DNA of 64,000 nucleotides from Posidonia oceanica. Its lineage: Eukaryota > Streptophyta > Magnoliopsida > Alismatales > Posidoniaceae. The stretch lies in the NCBI GenBank assembly GCA_037176725.1, contig JAZBRS010000077.1:3906001-3970000 (forward strand), written 5' to 3'. A program made the translations under genes and the position numbers. This document shows positions 22,120 to 34,100 of this stretch, in pieces. How positions within the stretch are numbered: the stretch's first letter is position 1; each line of letters starts with the position of its first letter. The notes beneath the pieces were generated by a model. The model made no database searches. It was not told the DNA's origin and worked only from the letters and a program-made list of their open reading frames with translations.

Positions 22120-25100
22120 CTGCAAAAGCCAGTGAAAATATCAAAGAAAAGCAAAAGACAATACTTATGATAAATTTATTCTTTTAACTAATCTTTATTC
22201 CATTAACGACAAAGAAACAGAATTAATACATTTAACTCGAAGGGACATTAATAAATTGCAACTCATAAATAAAATCAGCAAGTTATGTTTTTTAGGTCAA
22301 CAAGTAATTATTATTGTTTGTGGAAACATGGTTATGATCAATCTGATGTGAGGAGAGGAGAGAAGTACTTCACATAACATGAGTCATTGTAACTCAAAAA
22401 AAAAACATGAATCACTCTTTAGCCATTAATTGCAACTCATAAATAAAATCAGCAAGTTATGTTTTGTAGGTCAACAAGCAATTATTATTGTTTGTGGAAA
22501 CATGGTTATGGTCAATCTGATGTGAGGAGAGGAGAGAAGTACTTCACATGACATGGGTCATTGTAACTCAAAAAAAAAACATGAATCACTCTTTAGCCAT
22601 TAGTCATGGTAACCTTCACATGCTCATATTGTCACCTTTATAATAGTTACATGATATTTCATAGATTAGGAAGATTTACCAGTGAGTTTAAACATTCAAT
22701 ATTTATTTTACAATAAGTCTTATAAAACCATCTAATCAACCTTTGAACTTCCTTAACTAAGAGGAAAAAATGTTTAAGATGTAATAATCATAACAAAGTT
22801 GTGAATACTTAGTTAATATTTGAGATAGGTAAACAATTTAATATAATTTATTTTATAATTTTAATTTCATAATTTTTTTTAACTTATGTTACCAAATGAA
22901 ATGATTATTGCTATATTATGATATTATATTTTTACCTCAGCAATAAGTGGATTACGATACTTACATTATTTGAATAAAAGGAATTTCTTATTTTTCAAGA
23001 ATAATTAGAATGAATGCCAAACTGAGAAACATTATATTAGCTATTTTAATTAATAAACTTTACCTATACTAAGCATTTATCAACCATACAACAACTACAA
23101 CGGTCAACTTTCATTTACTTTATAGTAGTAGTGAAATACGATCTTACCGTTCAATTTTACATGTTTAGAATTTTAAATACTAATATTTGTTAAAATTATA
23201 TACATGTACAAAATATATTGAAATTCTATAAATGTGAAATGCATGATATTATACTAAATCCCACTTTAAGAAAAAAAGGAGAAGCATCCATTTTAATAAT
23301 CACTTAAATATGGACATTAAAATCATATTTATGGACAATTAAATGCATTAAACTATATTTTTCAATCCTCATCAATATTTTTTCTTCTCTCTTATTTTGA
23401 AAGTCAAGTCAATAGTAATAATACCATATAAGTTAGTTAAGTTTTTTTTTATTTTCATTAAATTATAATAAATTCCAAAGTACTTACAAAAGAACTATTA
23501 AAAGTGATTTTAATTAATATGTTTTGTCAATTCTATTAGAAGCATTTTTGAAATTATATAAATCTTTTTAGGCAAAATTACTTAATGGTGCCCCAAGGTT
23601 TGACTAGGGCACCATAGAGTAATTTTTCCATCTTTTTAGTATGCAAACAAAATTTTAATGTATGACAAACTTAAAAATTAGCTTCAATTAATATAAAGAT
23701 ACGTAAATTTTAATATATATATATATATATATATAAACAGACTTAACAAATATATATATATACGCACTATGGTAGGGGCAATGCCACAAGATTTTTAGTA
23801 CCTGAAATTGTCCAACCAGAATCCAAGATATAACTTAATAATGAAAAATATAAAATAATAATATACATTGCAATGACTAACGAAAATATGCAACAAATGT
23901 AAAAAAATGTAGCATTCAGAAACACTACTGGTAGGGTGGCAACAGGAAATTGGAGTGTAAGAAATTAAGCAGAACTAACATGAGGACTCAAGTCCATCAA
24001 GAAAATTTCTTGATTAAAAGGGAGCACCTCTACACAACTGGAACATTCCAAATCTTTAATCCTAGTATAATGCTTGTTAGAGTAGATGGATCCTTATATG
24101 GATCTTTGTGTTATCCATTCATGAGGTTTCTTGTAGGTCATGTGTTCTCCCATATATAGGAGATTGTACTCTCTTTGTTATTAAGTAATATGATTTTCTT
24201 TCTCCTAACGTGGTAACAAGAGCATAGGTAAGAAATCTAAGCCCCAAGAAATACTGTAGCATCTACTGCAACTATGTCGGAAGCAGTGTAGCATCCACCG
24301 AAATTATGCGAAAACACTGTAACAGGGGCCGAAAGTTGCTGGAAACACTGTAGTAGTCACCAGAAATCACCGAAAACACTATAGCAATTGCTGGAAATAC
24401 TATAGCAATCACCGAAAATCCACGGATACTGCTTCCAAAGGGCCCAAACACCACTAGGGTCCCTTCCTCCTCCCCCATGGTATAGGCACCCCACCTATGC
24501 CGTGAGAGGTCAACTATTGCTAGCTTAACTATCTACCACTACTGTTCTTACCCACCGGCCTTGACTGCCTATCTCTCTACCTACCATCTTTGTTCTCCTC
24601 CATGATAGGAAAGAAGGGTCTAGGCGTTGTTCTTGATAGCCCATGCTTTTTAGCTCCTACATGGTCATCTCCTTTGGGCTTTCACACAAGAGGAAGAAGA
24701 TGGAATTAGGGTTTCATGGACTATTTGCAAAAAAGTCTAAAAAATTTTCTGAAATTACAAACTTTACTACTGTTACTTGTGGATTGCCAATCCCTCCTAT
24801 TGGATTGATTAATGTCATCTTTTGGATGATTACCTACTGATTACTATTCTTGTGCATAATACACATTACCTTATGGCCAAGTCCTCTACCACGACTCTTG
24901 CCTACTGTTATTGCTTGCCTACCCACTGCTGCAACTATTGCTATTGCTATCTTTATTCATTCGAAATTATGTATCTCTTTATCATAATTGCGTAAGAGTT
25001 AATAGCATATTGTGCATGTTAGATGCTCCAATTTAAAAGAGAGTGCTAAAGTAAATGGATTCTTATATGGATCTGTCTTATCCATTCATGAGGTTTCTTG

Positions 25101-28100
25101 TAAGTCAAGTATGTGTTATCCAATATATAAAAGATTGTACTCGCTCTGTTATCAAATAATATGATTCTTTCTCCCTAACAATACTAAAGCAAAATATGAC
25201 ATGCATGTGAAAAAAATTGTCCTCTTCGGAGTGTATTGTATAGATAACCATTGTGAAATTCCTTATGATGGTCGAGAAGTTTTGAAATACACATTATAAT
25301 TACACAAAACTGAAATCCTTAGTGTTGAATAGTCTCCAATCACATGTATCTAGATAGATTACTCAGGAACTGCACTCATCAGATTTCACAGATGCATGGA
25401 TATAACCTTCATTCATATACTCTATACCATCACCATAGCAACATATATGAAGTACAAATTGCCGTTGGGGCCAAAACGGAAAGCAGCCTCTTCTGGTTTC
25501 GGTTCACTATTACTGCAAGAGCCAAAAAGGAAAGCAGCCTCTTCTGGTTTCGGTTCACTATTACTGCAAGAGCTAAAGCCAAAGAAGAGGCATTAGCTGT
25601 CATAAAAGTAGCTTCTTGGGTGACAATGCACTATGGCCACACTGGTCTTCCCCAAAAGCCCCCAGTTGGACAATCAGCTGGACCCTTCTTTCCAGCTCTG
25701 GAGGAAGAAAAAGAGAAGATCCACAAGACAGAGATGAACCAACAGCTTTTTTTCCATTTAGAAGTTTGCCTGAATAAATTGAAGTTCCAAGAAACCCATC
25801 TAGTTTGCAAAGAAACAGCAAGATACGGAAGGTGTGACTCCCCCACTTCCACCCTCCCCCTTGGTTGAACCAAGGGTTTTCACTTTCAGGGATCACTCAA
25901 GATGTAATTAGATCAGGAGAGTAGCTTGTCTTTCAAGACGTAATTTATTTTTATTTTTCCACTATAACTTTCTTTTTGGTTTTTCATACATAATGAAAAT
26001 CCTTATTCTTATTCAAAAAAAAAATGTTAGTTATGAGAATTAACTGCACTTTCAATGCCAACTACCATAGCATCTAGGTTTTGATGGCATACTGAGGTTG
26101 AAGAAAGTAATCGTCCAGAGTGTGATGTTCAGGCTGAATAAAATGTATTGGTCAAGAGTGCAGTAAAAGGTCAGCATTGGAAAGCCCCATGAAAAAGAAA
26201 GAATCATAATATCAGGGTGACTGAAGCAACATAGCAAAGAGTAAATGAGATCCTATCATATAAGAACAATGAAATGAGAGAGGCGATGAGGGCACGCAAG
26301 AGAGTTTAATTAGGGCCAACCAAATCAGGTGATCATTTTACACCATCGGATATCATGACTTTTGAACTGGATTCTTGAGTAGGAAGAAAAACTTTGGCTA
26401 GGAGTCAATATAGCACACGCACCTAATACCATAACCAAGCCAGGTTACATGATAGCTAAAGGTGATGGATTTCTACATGTCATACTAATAGTGGCACCAT
26501 GTAGTCAAGCCTGAAGCCCTAGTTGTCATAGGGCAGAATATCCTATACCATATTGTTGAGCTTATTAGAGTATAGTGTGTTGGGTCATGTAATAAAGTAA
26601 TTAGATATCCATTTATATCCTATTCTATATATGTGTAACATGTAGACCTAATATCAATATATACATTATTTTCCCTTCCATCTTTCATGGTACCAGAGCC
26701 TATGAGAAAACCCTAGGTTTTCCTCAGCCGCTGGCCACCTCCGGCAGTACTTCCGACGCCGACCAGGTTTTCCGACCACTCCTCCAGCGCCGACCAAAGA
26801 CTCCAGTCCCTTTCCCGCCTTCTTCTCCGGCACCAACAGAGCCGTCAGCACCTTCCGCCGGTGCCGATAGAGCCGTCAGCACCTTCCGCCAGCGCCAACA
26901 GAAGCTCCAACCCCCTCTGCCACCGCCGACAGGCTTCCTGCCCTCTCCAGCCATTTCTTCTTCACCATCTGCAAATCTGCCACCCACAGATCTACATTTA
27001 CCAATTACCATTCGGAAAGGTACACGTATCTCCACTACACATCCTATTTCCCATTTTGTTAGCTATAATCGCCTTCACCCTACTTTCCATAGCTTTACCT
27101 TGTCCAATACTTCAGGAACTACCATGAGGCAATCTTACTACCACAGTGGAAGACAGCCATGGATGAAGAAATGCAGGCTCTTGTGTCTCGCGGGACATGA
27201 AAATTGATTCCTAGGCCAGAAGGAACTAATATTGTTACTTGCAGATAGATGTTTACTGTTAAATACAAACCTGATGGTATAATTGATAGGTACAAAGCAC
27301 GTCTAGTAGCACACAGTTTCACACAGGAGTATGGCAATGACTACTCTGAGACATTCTCTCCTGTCGCCAATTCCATCAAGGTCATTCTTTCCATTGCTAT
27401 CAACAAGTCTTAGGAACTCTGTCAACTAGATGTGAAGAATGTTTTTCTATATGGCGATCTTGCAGAGCAGGTGCATACGGAGCAACCTCCTGGGTATGTG
27501 GCCTTAAACAGAGTCCACGTGCCTGGTTTGAGAAGTTCAGCAACATCGTTGTTACTTGTGATTTTGACACTATGCTGTGGATCATTCTGTTGTCTACAGA
27601 CGGACGGATAGTGGCTATGTGATTTTGGCTGTGTATGTGGATGATATTCTACTGACTGGTAGTGATATTACAGGCATCCAGAGAATGAAGGATTATTTGT
27701 AGAAACACTTTGTGACAAAGAACATGGGTAGACCCAAGTATTTCTTAGGTATTGAGTTTACTAATACTAGAGACAGGATGGCATTGTCATTTAGGAAATA
27801 TGCAATGGATCTTCTGCAGGAAATAAGTCTCTTAGGGTGTAAACCAGAGACTACTCCATTTGATCAGAACTTAGACTTCTGGGATAGCTCTTCACCTCCT
27901 TTAGAGGATGGTGGTAGATATAAATGGCTGATTGGGAAGTTGATCTATCTAATTGTTATACGCCCAGATATTGCATACATTGTTGGTGTTCTCAATCAGT
28001 TTATGTAGGAACCAAGAACAGTACATTGGCTGGGAGTTTTACGTGTTGTCTTACGTTAAAAAGGCTCCAGGCAAAGGGCTTGTTTATAAGAAAAATGATC

Positions 28101-31100
28101 ATCTGCACATTGAAACCTATTCAAACTCTGGCTATGCAGGAGATAGAGGAGATTGGAAGTCTACTTCCGGATATTGTACCTATGTTGAGGGAAACTTGGT
28201 TACATGGTGCAGTAAAAAACAGAATGTTGTCTCTAGATCCAGTGTTGAATCTGAGTATAGATCTATGACTCATACTACTTGTGAAATGATGTAACTTCGC
28301 TCTCTCCTAACAGACTTGGATCTTCCTGTTGATGTACCCATGTCCATGTATTGTGACAATGAGGTAGCTATCTACATTGCCAACAATCCTAGCTTTCATG
28401 AGCGCATCAAGCATATAAAGGTGGATTATCATTATATTCGAGAGATGGTGATGTAAGAGGTTATCTCTACTCCATATACAAAGTCCTCTCACCAGTTTGC
28501 AGACATCTTTACTAAAAGACTTATAGTTGGAACTTATGAATTTCTTTGTAACAAGCCGGACATGATAGATATATATGCTCCAGCTTGAGAGGGAGTATTT
28601 AGCTTATTAGAGTATAATGTGTTGGGTCATGTAATAGGGTAATTAGATATCCATTTATATCCTATCCTATGTATGTGTAACATGTAGACCTAAGATCAAT
28701 ATATACATTATTTTCCCTTCCATCTTTCACATATAATGCAAGTAATACGGTTCCCAAGCAATAATGAAGAACAGGGAAGCCACTACCTTCATGCTGACTT
28801 TCTCTTGCCATTTATTACTAACAAATTATTACTGAAGTTCAATTGATTTCTACATCCTTTGTTACACACTCATATTATATTTCTATGAATTTTGATGTGC
28901 ATATTAAAGATATATATTTCATTTAAATAATATCATAACAAAACGAAAGAAGTAGAAAACAAGACCCAGATATAAAAACAGTACAGGACAAATTTATCAC
29001 TGTAAAATTGATAGGTACTAATAAGCTTACCAGGAAAAAGAAGTGAATGGTCATTAAATAATACCATAACAAAATGAAAGAAGTACAAAACAAGTCCCAG
29101 ACTTGAAAACATTACAGAACATATATCTATAACACTGTAAAAATTGATAGGTACTAATAAACCTACCAGGAAAAAGAAGTGAATGGTCATTACATCTGAA
29201 AATATTATCACCAGAAAATAGCACCCTATTCTTGGAAGTTGGATTAACTTAGTGATGGCACTAAATACACATCTGCATTGAGGTGTAGGTCCAATTAGAG
29301 TAGAAAAAGTGAAAGAACAAGAAATAATTTACTATTCTATAACACAAGTTAATGATTTGTTAATGTCAAAGAGATGCAAAATATTGCAGTCAAATGTGAA
29401 TGCTACAAATTAGAAGCACATAAAGTGCATTCTCTAACATATTCAGCATAGTGTATAATCTACAGATTAAAAAACAGAGGAAATTTCCATGTCACACAAG
29501 AAAACAAGAAATCAATCTTCCAGGGAAAACAAATGTGTTGAGATTAGATCACCGAAGGGTATCCTGCTGAATAAAAATTGAAATTCTGAAGAAGTAATAC
29601 ATGTGATTTCCATTAGATCCTAAAATCCTTCAGCAAGGCAGGGTGTTTTTCTATCCAGATCTACCTCTCAACTTGTTAATGCACACGGTCATATAAATTT
29701 AGTTTTCTTAGTGCTCAAATCAGTATTCGTGGAAATATGAATCAGACGTGATAGTACACTGGACAAAGATGGCAACTTGTCATAGCTGACCAAGCACATG
29801 GTCATTTAATCCCAGAAAAGTAATGCCCCCACCTAGAACTCATGTTGTCTACTTTTTCTCTGGATCAGCAGTTATAGGTTGTAGACTACACATTCATCCT
29901 ACATTCCTTTAGGGACTCGTTCATAGACTTGTCCTCTTAACGAAATGTGAACATTTTCTCATAGAGCTCAGAGACCTAGAGAAGTTCTTATGAGGAAAAT
30001 GCATTTCCTACAATGCATTCAAGTTTGATTTTGCAGTGAGCAAGATATGATATTCACTATAACATTGGACTTCACAATGTTTAGAAACAACTAGGAAGCA
30101 TGGATTCTTCTAAATAACCAATGCACCCGCACCGGACACGAATATGAAAAGGATTCGCCTAGGATTCATCAGGATTTGTGTCCGACATGCCACGTAGCAT
30201 ATCCGGGGCATTACTATAAAAAAACAAGTTCAGATTGTCAGGATTCATCTTGGATTCGCCCATGATACTTTTGGGACACTTCTGGGATTTGTTTTTACAT
30301 GTTTTTTGAAAGTTTTGGACTTTTATCAAAATTAAACCTTTTTGTTTCTACAAGAATTTAGATTTGAAGTTTCTGAATTTGTACATTATGCCATGTTGAT
30401 GGCTCTTTTGATGGCTGGTCTGATTTTGTATAAATTGAAGAAACTTATTTTGATGGATATTAGTACATTATGGATCTTTTGATTTTGTTTTATGTATGTT
30501 GTATGACTTATGTCTTTACTTTCTGTAATTTAATGCATTAGTTTGAATCTAGAAATAAATAAATTTAAATAGATTTATTTATTTATTTATTTAATGCCAT
30601 ATCCAAGCCGAATTGTATCCTACTTTTAGAAAATTGCCAAATCACCAAATCCATATCGTATCGTATATGAACGTGTCCATGCTTCCAAGAGAAACATCAT
30701 CACACTATAGACGTCACTTCTTGAAATTGCAAATTTTGAATTATCATCCGTAGTGCTTATATGAGGCGAGAAAGATTCCATTGAGATCCAATGAAGAGGC
30801 AGAAGAATTGGGCCCACATGAGGTGGTTCAGTCTAATGAGCTTGATTGTAGCACTAAAGGGAACCTTGGTACCCATTTAATGGAGGGTGCCACTGAACAA
30901 ATTAACAAACAGATAGATAAGAGATTACTAGCAAACAAAGAGAGATCATAGGCGGTGTCCTATGCTTCCATTATAACTTAGATTTAGAAAAACAAGCAAT
31001 AGGAAAAGATACATGACCAAACAGCAAGATCCCTATGGACTCTATGAAGTGGCAACATTTAAGATGGTTCTCAATCAAACTCCACATATCCAACACTTAA

Positions 31101-34100
31101 GTGTTCTCTCACCTCTACATTTTACTCTCTATATTTTAATCTTTATATTAAATGTTGTGAGAATTCTTTATTTTAAACATATACTAGCACTTTTAGGTAT
31201 GATTTATACATTTATTAAGTATTTTTAGGTACTATTTATACTTCAGGATATTTGGATTAAATTTATGTAACGTATTTTGATGTGATACATGTTTAGAAAG
31301 TGAATCTAAGTAGTCCTAGATATGGATTATCATTTACTTTAGCTTATTCTAGAGTTTCAAATCGAAATTCAAAGTTTTTTATCCATTTCCGTGAACTACC
31401 ATAAATTTACTGCATTTCCATCAATATTTCCACCAAAGTCCGACTAGTTTCCTATTTTTGTCAGTGCTGGGATTCACTTTCATGGTGTGAAGAGTACTGA
31501 GATTTACTATTTACAGCATCAACCATATGGGAAGTTACTGATCACAGCTTGCACAGTAACAGGGCAAAGAGGTTAGTGGCTAGGAAGCTATCTACAATCT
31601 TCTTGGTTACTTCCTTGTACGAGTAGGATCTTTCGAAGGGAGGATGAAAACCAACCAGAAAGAGGAGAGTCAAAGAGTGGACGAGAGCCCACCAGGAGGA
31701 GGAGAGCATCCAATGGGTAGAAAGAGAGGTGGAAAGGCTGTTTTGATAGAAGACCTAGGGCCTCTGTAACCTGCTCTAGACACTGTATATCTACAATATC
31801 ATCTTTCCAAAAGTTTATAGGTATTTGTCCATCCAAAGCACAGAGTCGATACATACATATGTAACAGAAGCATAACTGTATGCATCCATCCAGATTCCAG
31901 AGTCGGTACATAATTCACATGTAACATAACCAAAACTAAATGATATTATAATTCCATAATACGGTTTGTTGTTTAAGATGCTCAAAATTACCTAAGAATA
32001 CAATCAGCTAAAATGCCCAAAAAAAAAACTTGTAACAAAATGTAAATAGTGTCAGACCTAAAACTAAAATCAAGGGAAATGTGGAAAAGAGGTAAAAAAG
32101 GTTTTTTTTATAGATGTATGGACAGAGTAAAAATAACACTCAAATGAAGTTACTTTAGAAAGATTCCACAATTGACAGGCCAACACGTACATGGCATCAG
32201 TATAAAACCTACTGTATATGGATCCTACAAGTACAACATGCATTCTTTTTTTGATAAGTACAACATGCATATCTATCAAACAAGGAAAACAGTAAAAGTT
32301 TAACTTACATAACAAGCATGAATGGAATGAACAATTTGAACATAAGCAATGAGGTCATGAGAAATGGCTGCAGCAAAAATTATAAAAAAGCAATATTAGT
32401 GTAAGTCATGAAAGAAATAGGAAACCCAATAGAAATTGTAGAGGCACTTACACTAAATATTGTGATGAATCTGTACACAGAAGAAATCTCGAAACTTGCA
32501 ATGCTAGCAAAATTACCAGTTCCAAAGAATGCCACATTAAACAAGACCATCTATGGAGCACAATCATACAAAAGTTCAGTTGCTAAGCTCAAAGAAAGAT
32601 AACCAAAAAAATAAAGTTATATAAAAGAAATTGAAGTGCTAATGCAAGAAATTGAAGCTAAGTTCATCACATTTAGCAAGAAGGCAATGAAATATGACAG
32701 TAATGCTAGGCAATGATCACCGATGACCTACAATGAAATATTTCATTGGATTAATCTAGCAATGATTGTCTAGATCAGGTAACAATTTCTTAATTTATAT
32801 TTCACTCTCAATTAATTAAGCTAAGCAATTGACCCGATCCATTGACAGCCTTAGCAAGAAGGCAATGAAATATGACAATAACACAAAGGTTCAGCCAAAC
32901 CATAATTATGTCTCTTTTCCTTTCTTTCTTCCTTTCCTTTTTGATGAATTTTCAGGATAAGTTTTTTTTTTTTTTTGGACAAGTCTAAAATATGCAAGTT
33001 CATGCTGAACTAAGCATTGCTACGCTACTTTAGTAACAACAAAACAAGCTCTTAAATCAACTGTTGAGATGGGAAAAGAATACTATATTATTCATGATAA
33101 CAAAAGATTACAATCTCCTATATATAAGAGAACATATATTTAACCTACAAGTAACCTAATAAATGGATAACACAAATATCCATATAATGATCCATTTACT
33201 TTAATACTCCCCCTCAAATTGAAACATCTACAGCTTGTAACAACTAACAACACAAAACTATATAATTTAGAAAGAATAATAGTAGTAGTAAATCAAGAAA
33301 GTTCAAGGTCTTTTTGGTAAATTTTGCAATTTCAAAAAAATTTGGGACTTTTTTGCAAAATCTCCATTAAACCCTAATCTCTTTTTTTTCCTTTCATGTC
33401 CTCTCTTCTCCCTCCCCACTGTTCCTTCTTCTTCCTCCTCCCCCCTTCCTTTTTTTTGTTGGATGGCCAATGGCTCAAAAGGAGATGCCGAGGAGCAGCC
33501 GCATGTGGTGGAGGGACCAGCAACGCCTATGAAAAACAGCAGAGGAGCCGGTAGGAGCACACAAGGCCAGTGGTGCAGGAAAAAGAGAAAAAGAAAAATG
33601 ATCTCCCAAACATGCAGTCTCAATCCGGAGCACAAACAAGGATGAAAACGACCTTTCGAACATGCAGTCTCAGTCCGGGACACGAACAAGGATAAAAACG
33701 GCCTCCCGAACATGCAGTCTCAATCTGGGACACGAACAAGGATAAAAACGGCCTCCTAAGTCACCATCGACTCGGTGGTGGTACAATACTTCTCAGCAAG
33801 CGAGACGACCCAAACATGGCCGAAGGGGTGCTTCACCTTTCCAACCAGTCCACCGCAGGGGCCTTCCTCTTCTGTGACCTCGCCTTCCTACACTGCTCCA
33901 GCTTTCACAACCTTCGCCACCAGCCCCACGACGTCTAATGTCTCCAGGCAGAAGATGATCCCCACATCCACGTTCGAACCAATCTTTGCAGCAGTAGAGT
34001 CCTCAGACTGTTCACAGACAAGCAACTCGATAGCTCCGATCTTGAGCTCAACGCATAGCAGGAGTAGGACATCCTGCTCCACCTTCCTCTTCGAGTGATT

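Larger units (their letters stand above)
22603..24074. other. AT-rich intron sequence without genes
   Basis: Part of the last PIG-N intron. Apart from the hairpin and TA runs noted separately, I see no coding or structured feature. Confidence 0.5.
24075..25180 (+). mobile_element. Short non-autonomous LTR element (TRIM-like), 1.1 kb
   Basis: Two LTRs of about 136 bp (24075-24210 and 25044-25180) begin TGTTAGAG/TGCTAAAG and end CTAAC. The PBS-like TGGTAACAAGAGC follows at 24211, and a short purine stretch AAAAGAGAG precedes the right LTR. The flanks ATGCT and ATACT are a one-mismatch 5-bp target duplication. The roughly 830-bp interior has no gag or pol. It contains degenerate ACACTGTAGCAATCACCGAA repeats (24250-24430) and a segment (GGGTTTCATGGACTATTTGC) that resembles the interior of the gene-carrying element at 33062-39515. 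The two are one family. Confidence 0.8.
26554..28729 (+). mobile_element. Copia element E1, internally deleted, 2.2 kb
   Basis: LTRs are at 26554-26687 and 28596-28729, the PBS TGGTACCAGAGCC at 26688-26700, and the polypurine tract CTTGAGAGGGAG just before the right LTR. The perfect target duplication is CATAT (26549-26553, 28730-28734). A GC-rich leader (26701-26935) joins directly to the linker that normally sits between integrase and reverse transcriptase, so gag, protease and integrase are gone. A broken RT and RNase H follow. It is antisense to PIG-N, in its last intron. The LTR family is shared with E2. Confidence 0.92.

Noticed and set aside
31588..31911. 107-codon minus ORF in a PIG-N intron
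   Set aside because: No family resemblance and no splice-consistent link to neighbouring exons.
33303..33713. 136-codon minus ORF downstream of the VOC gene
   Set aside because: It runs through the 50-bp repeat and element tail in another frame. Repeated residues reflect the minisatellite, and there is no domain.
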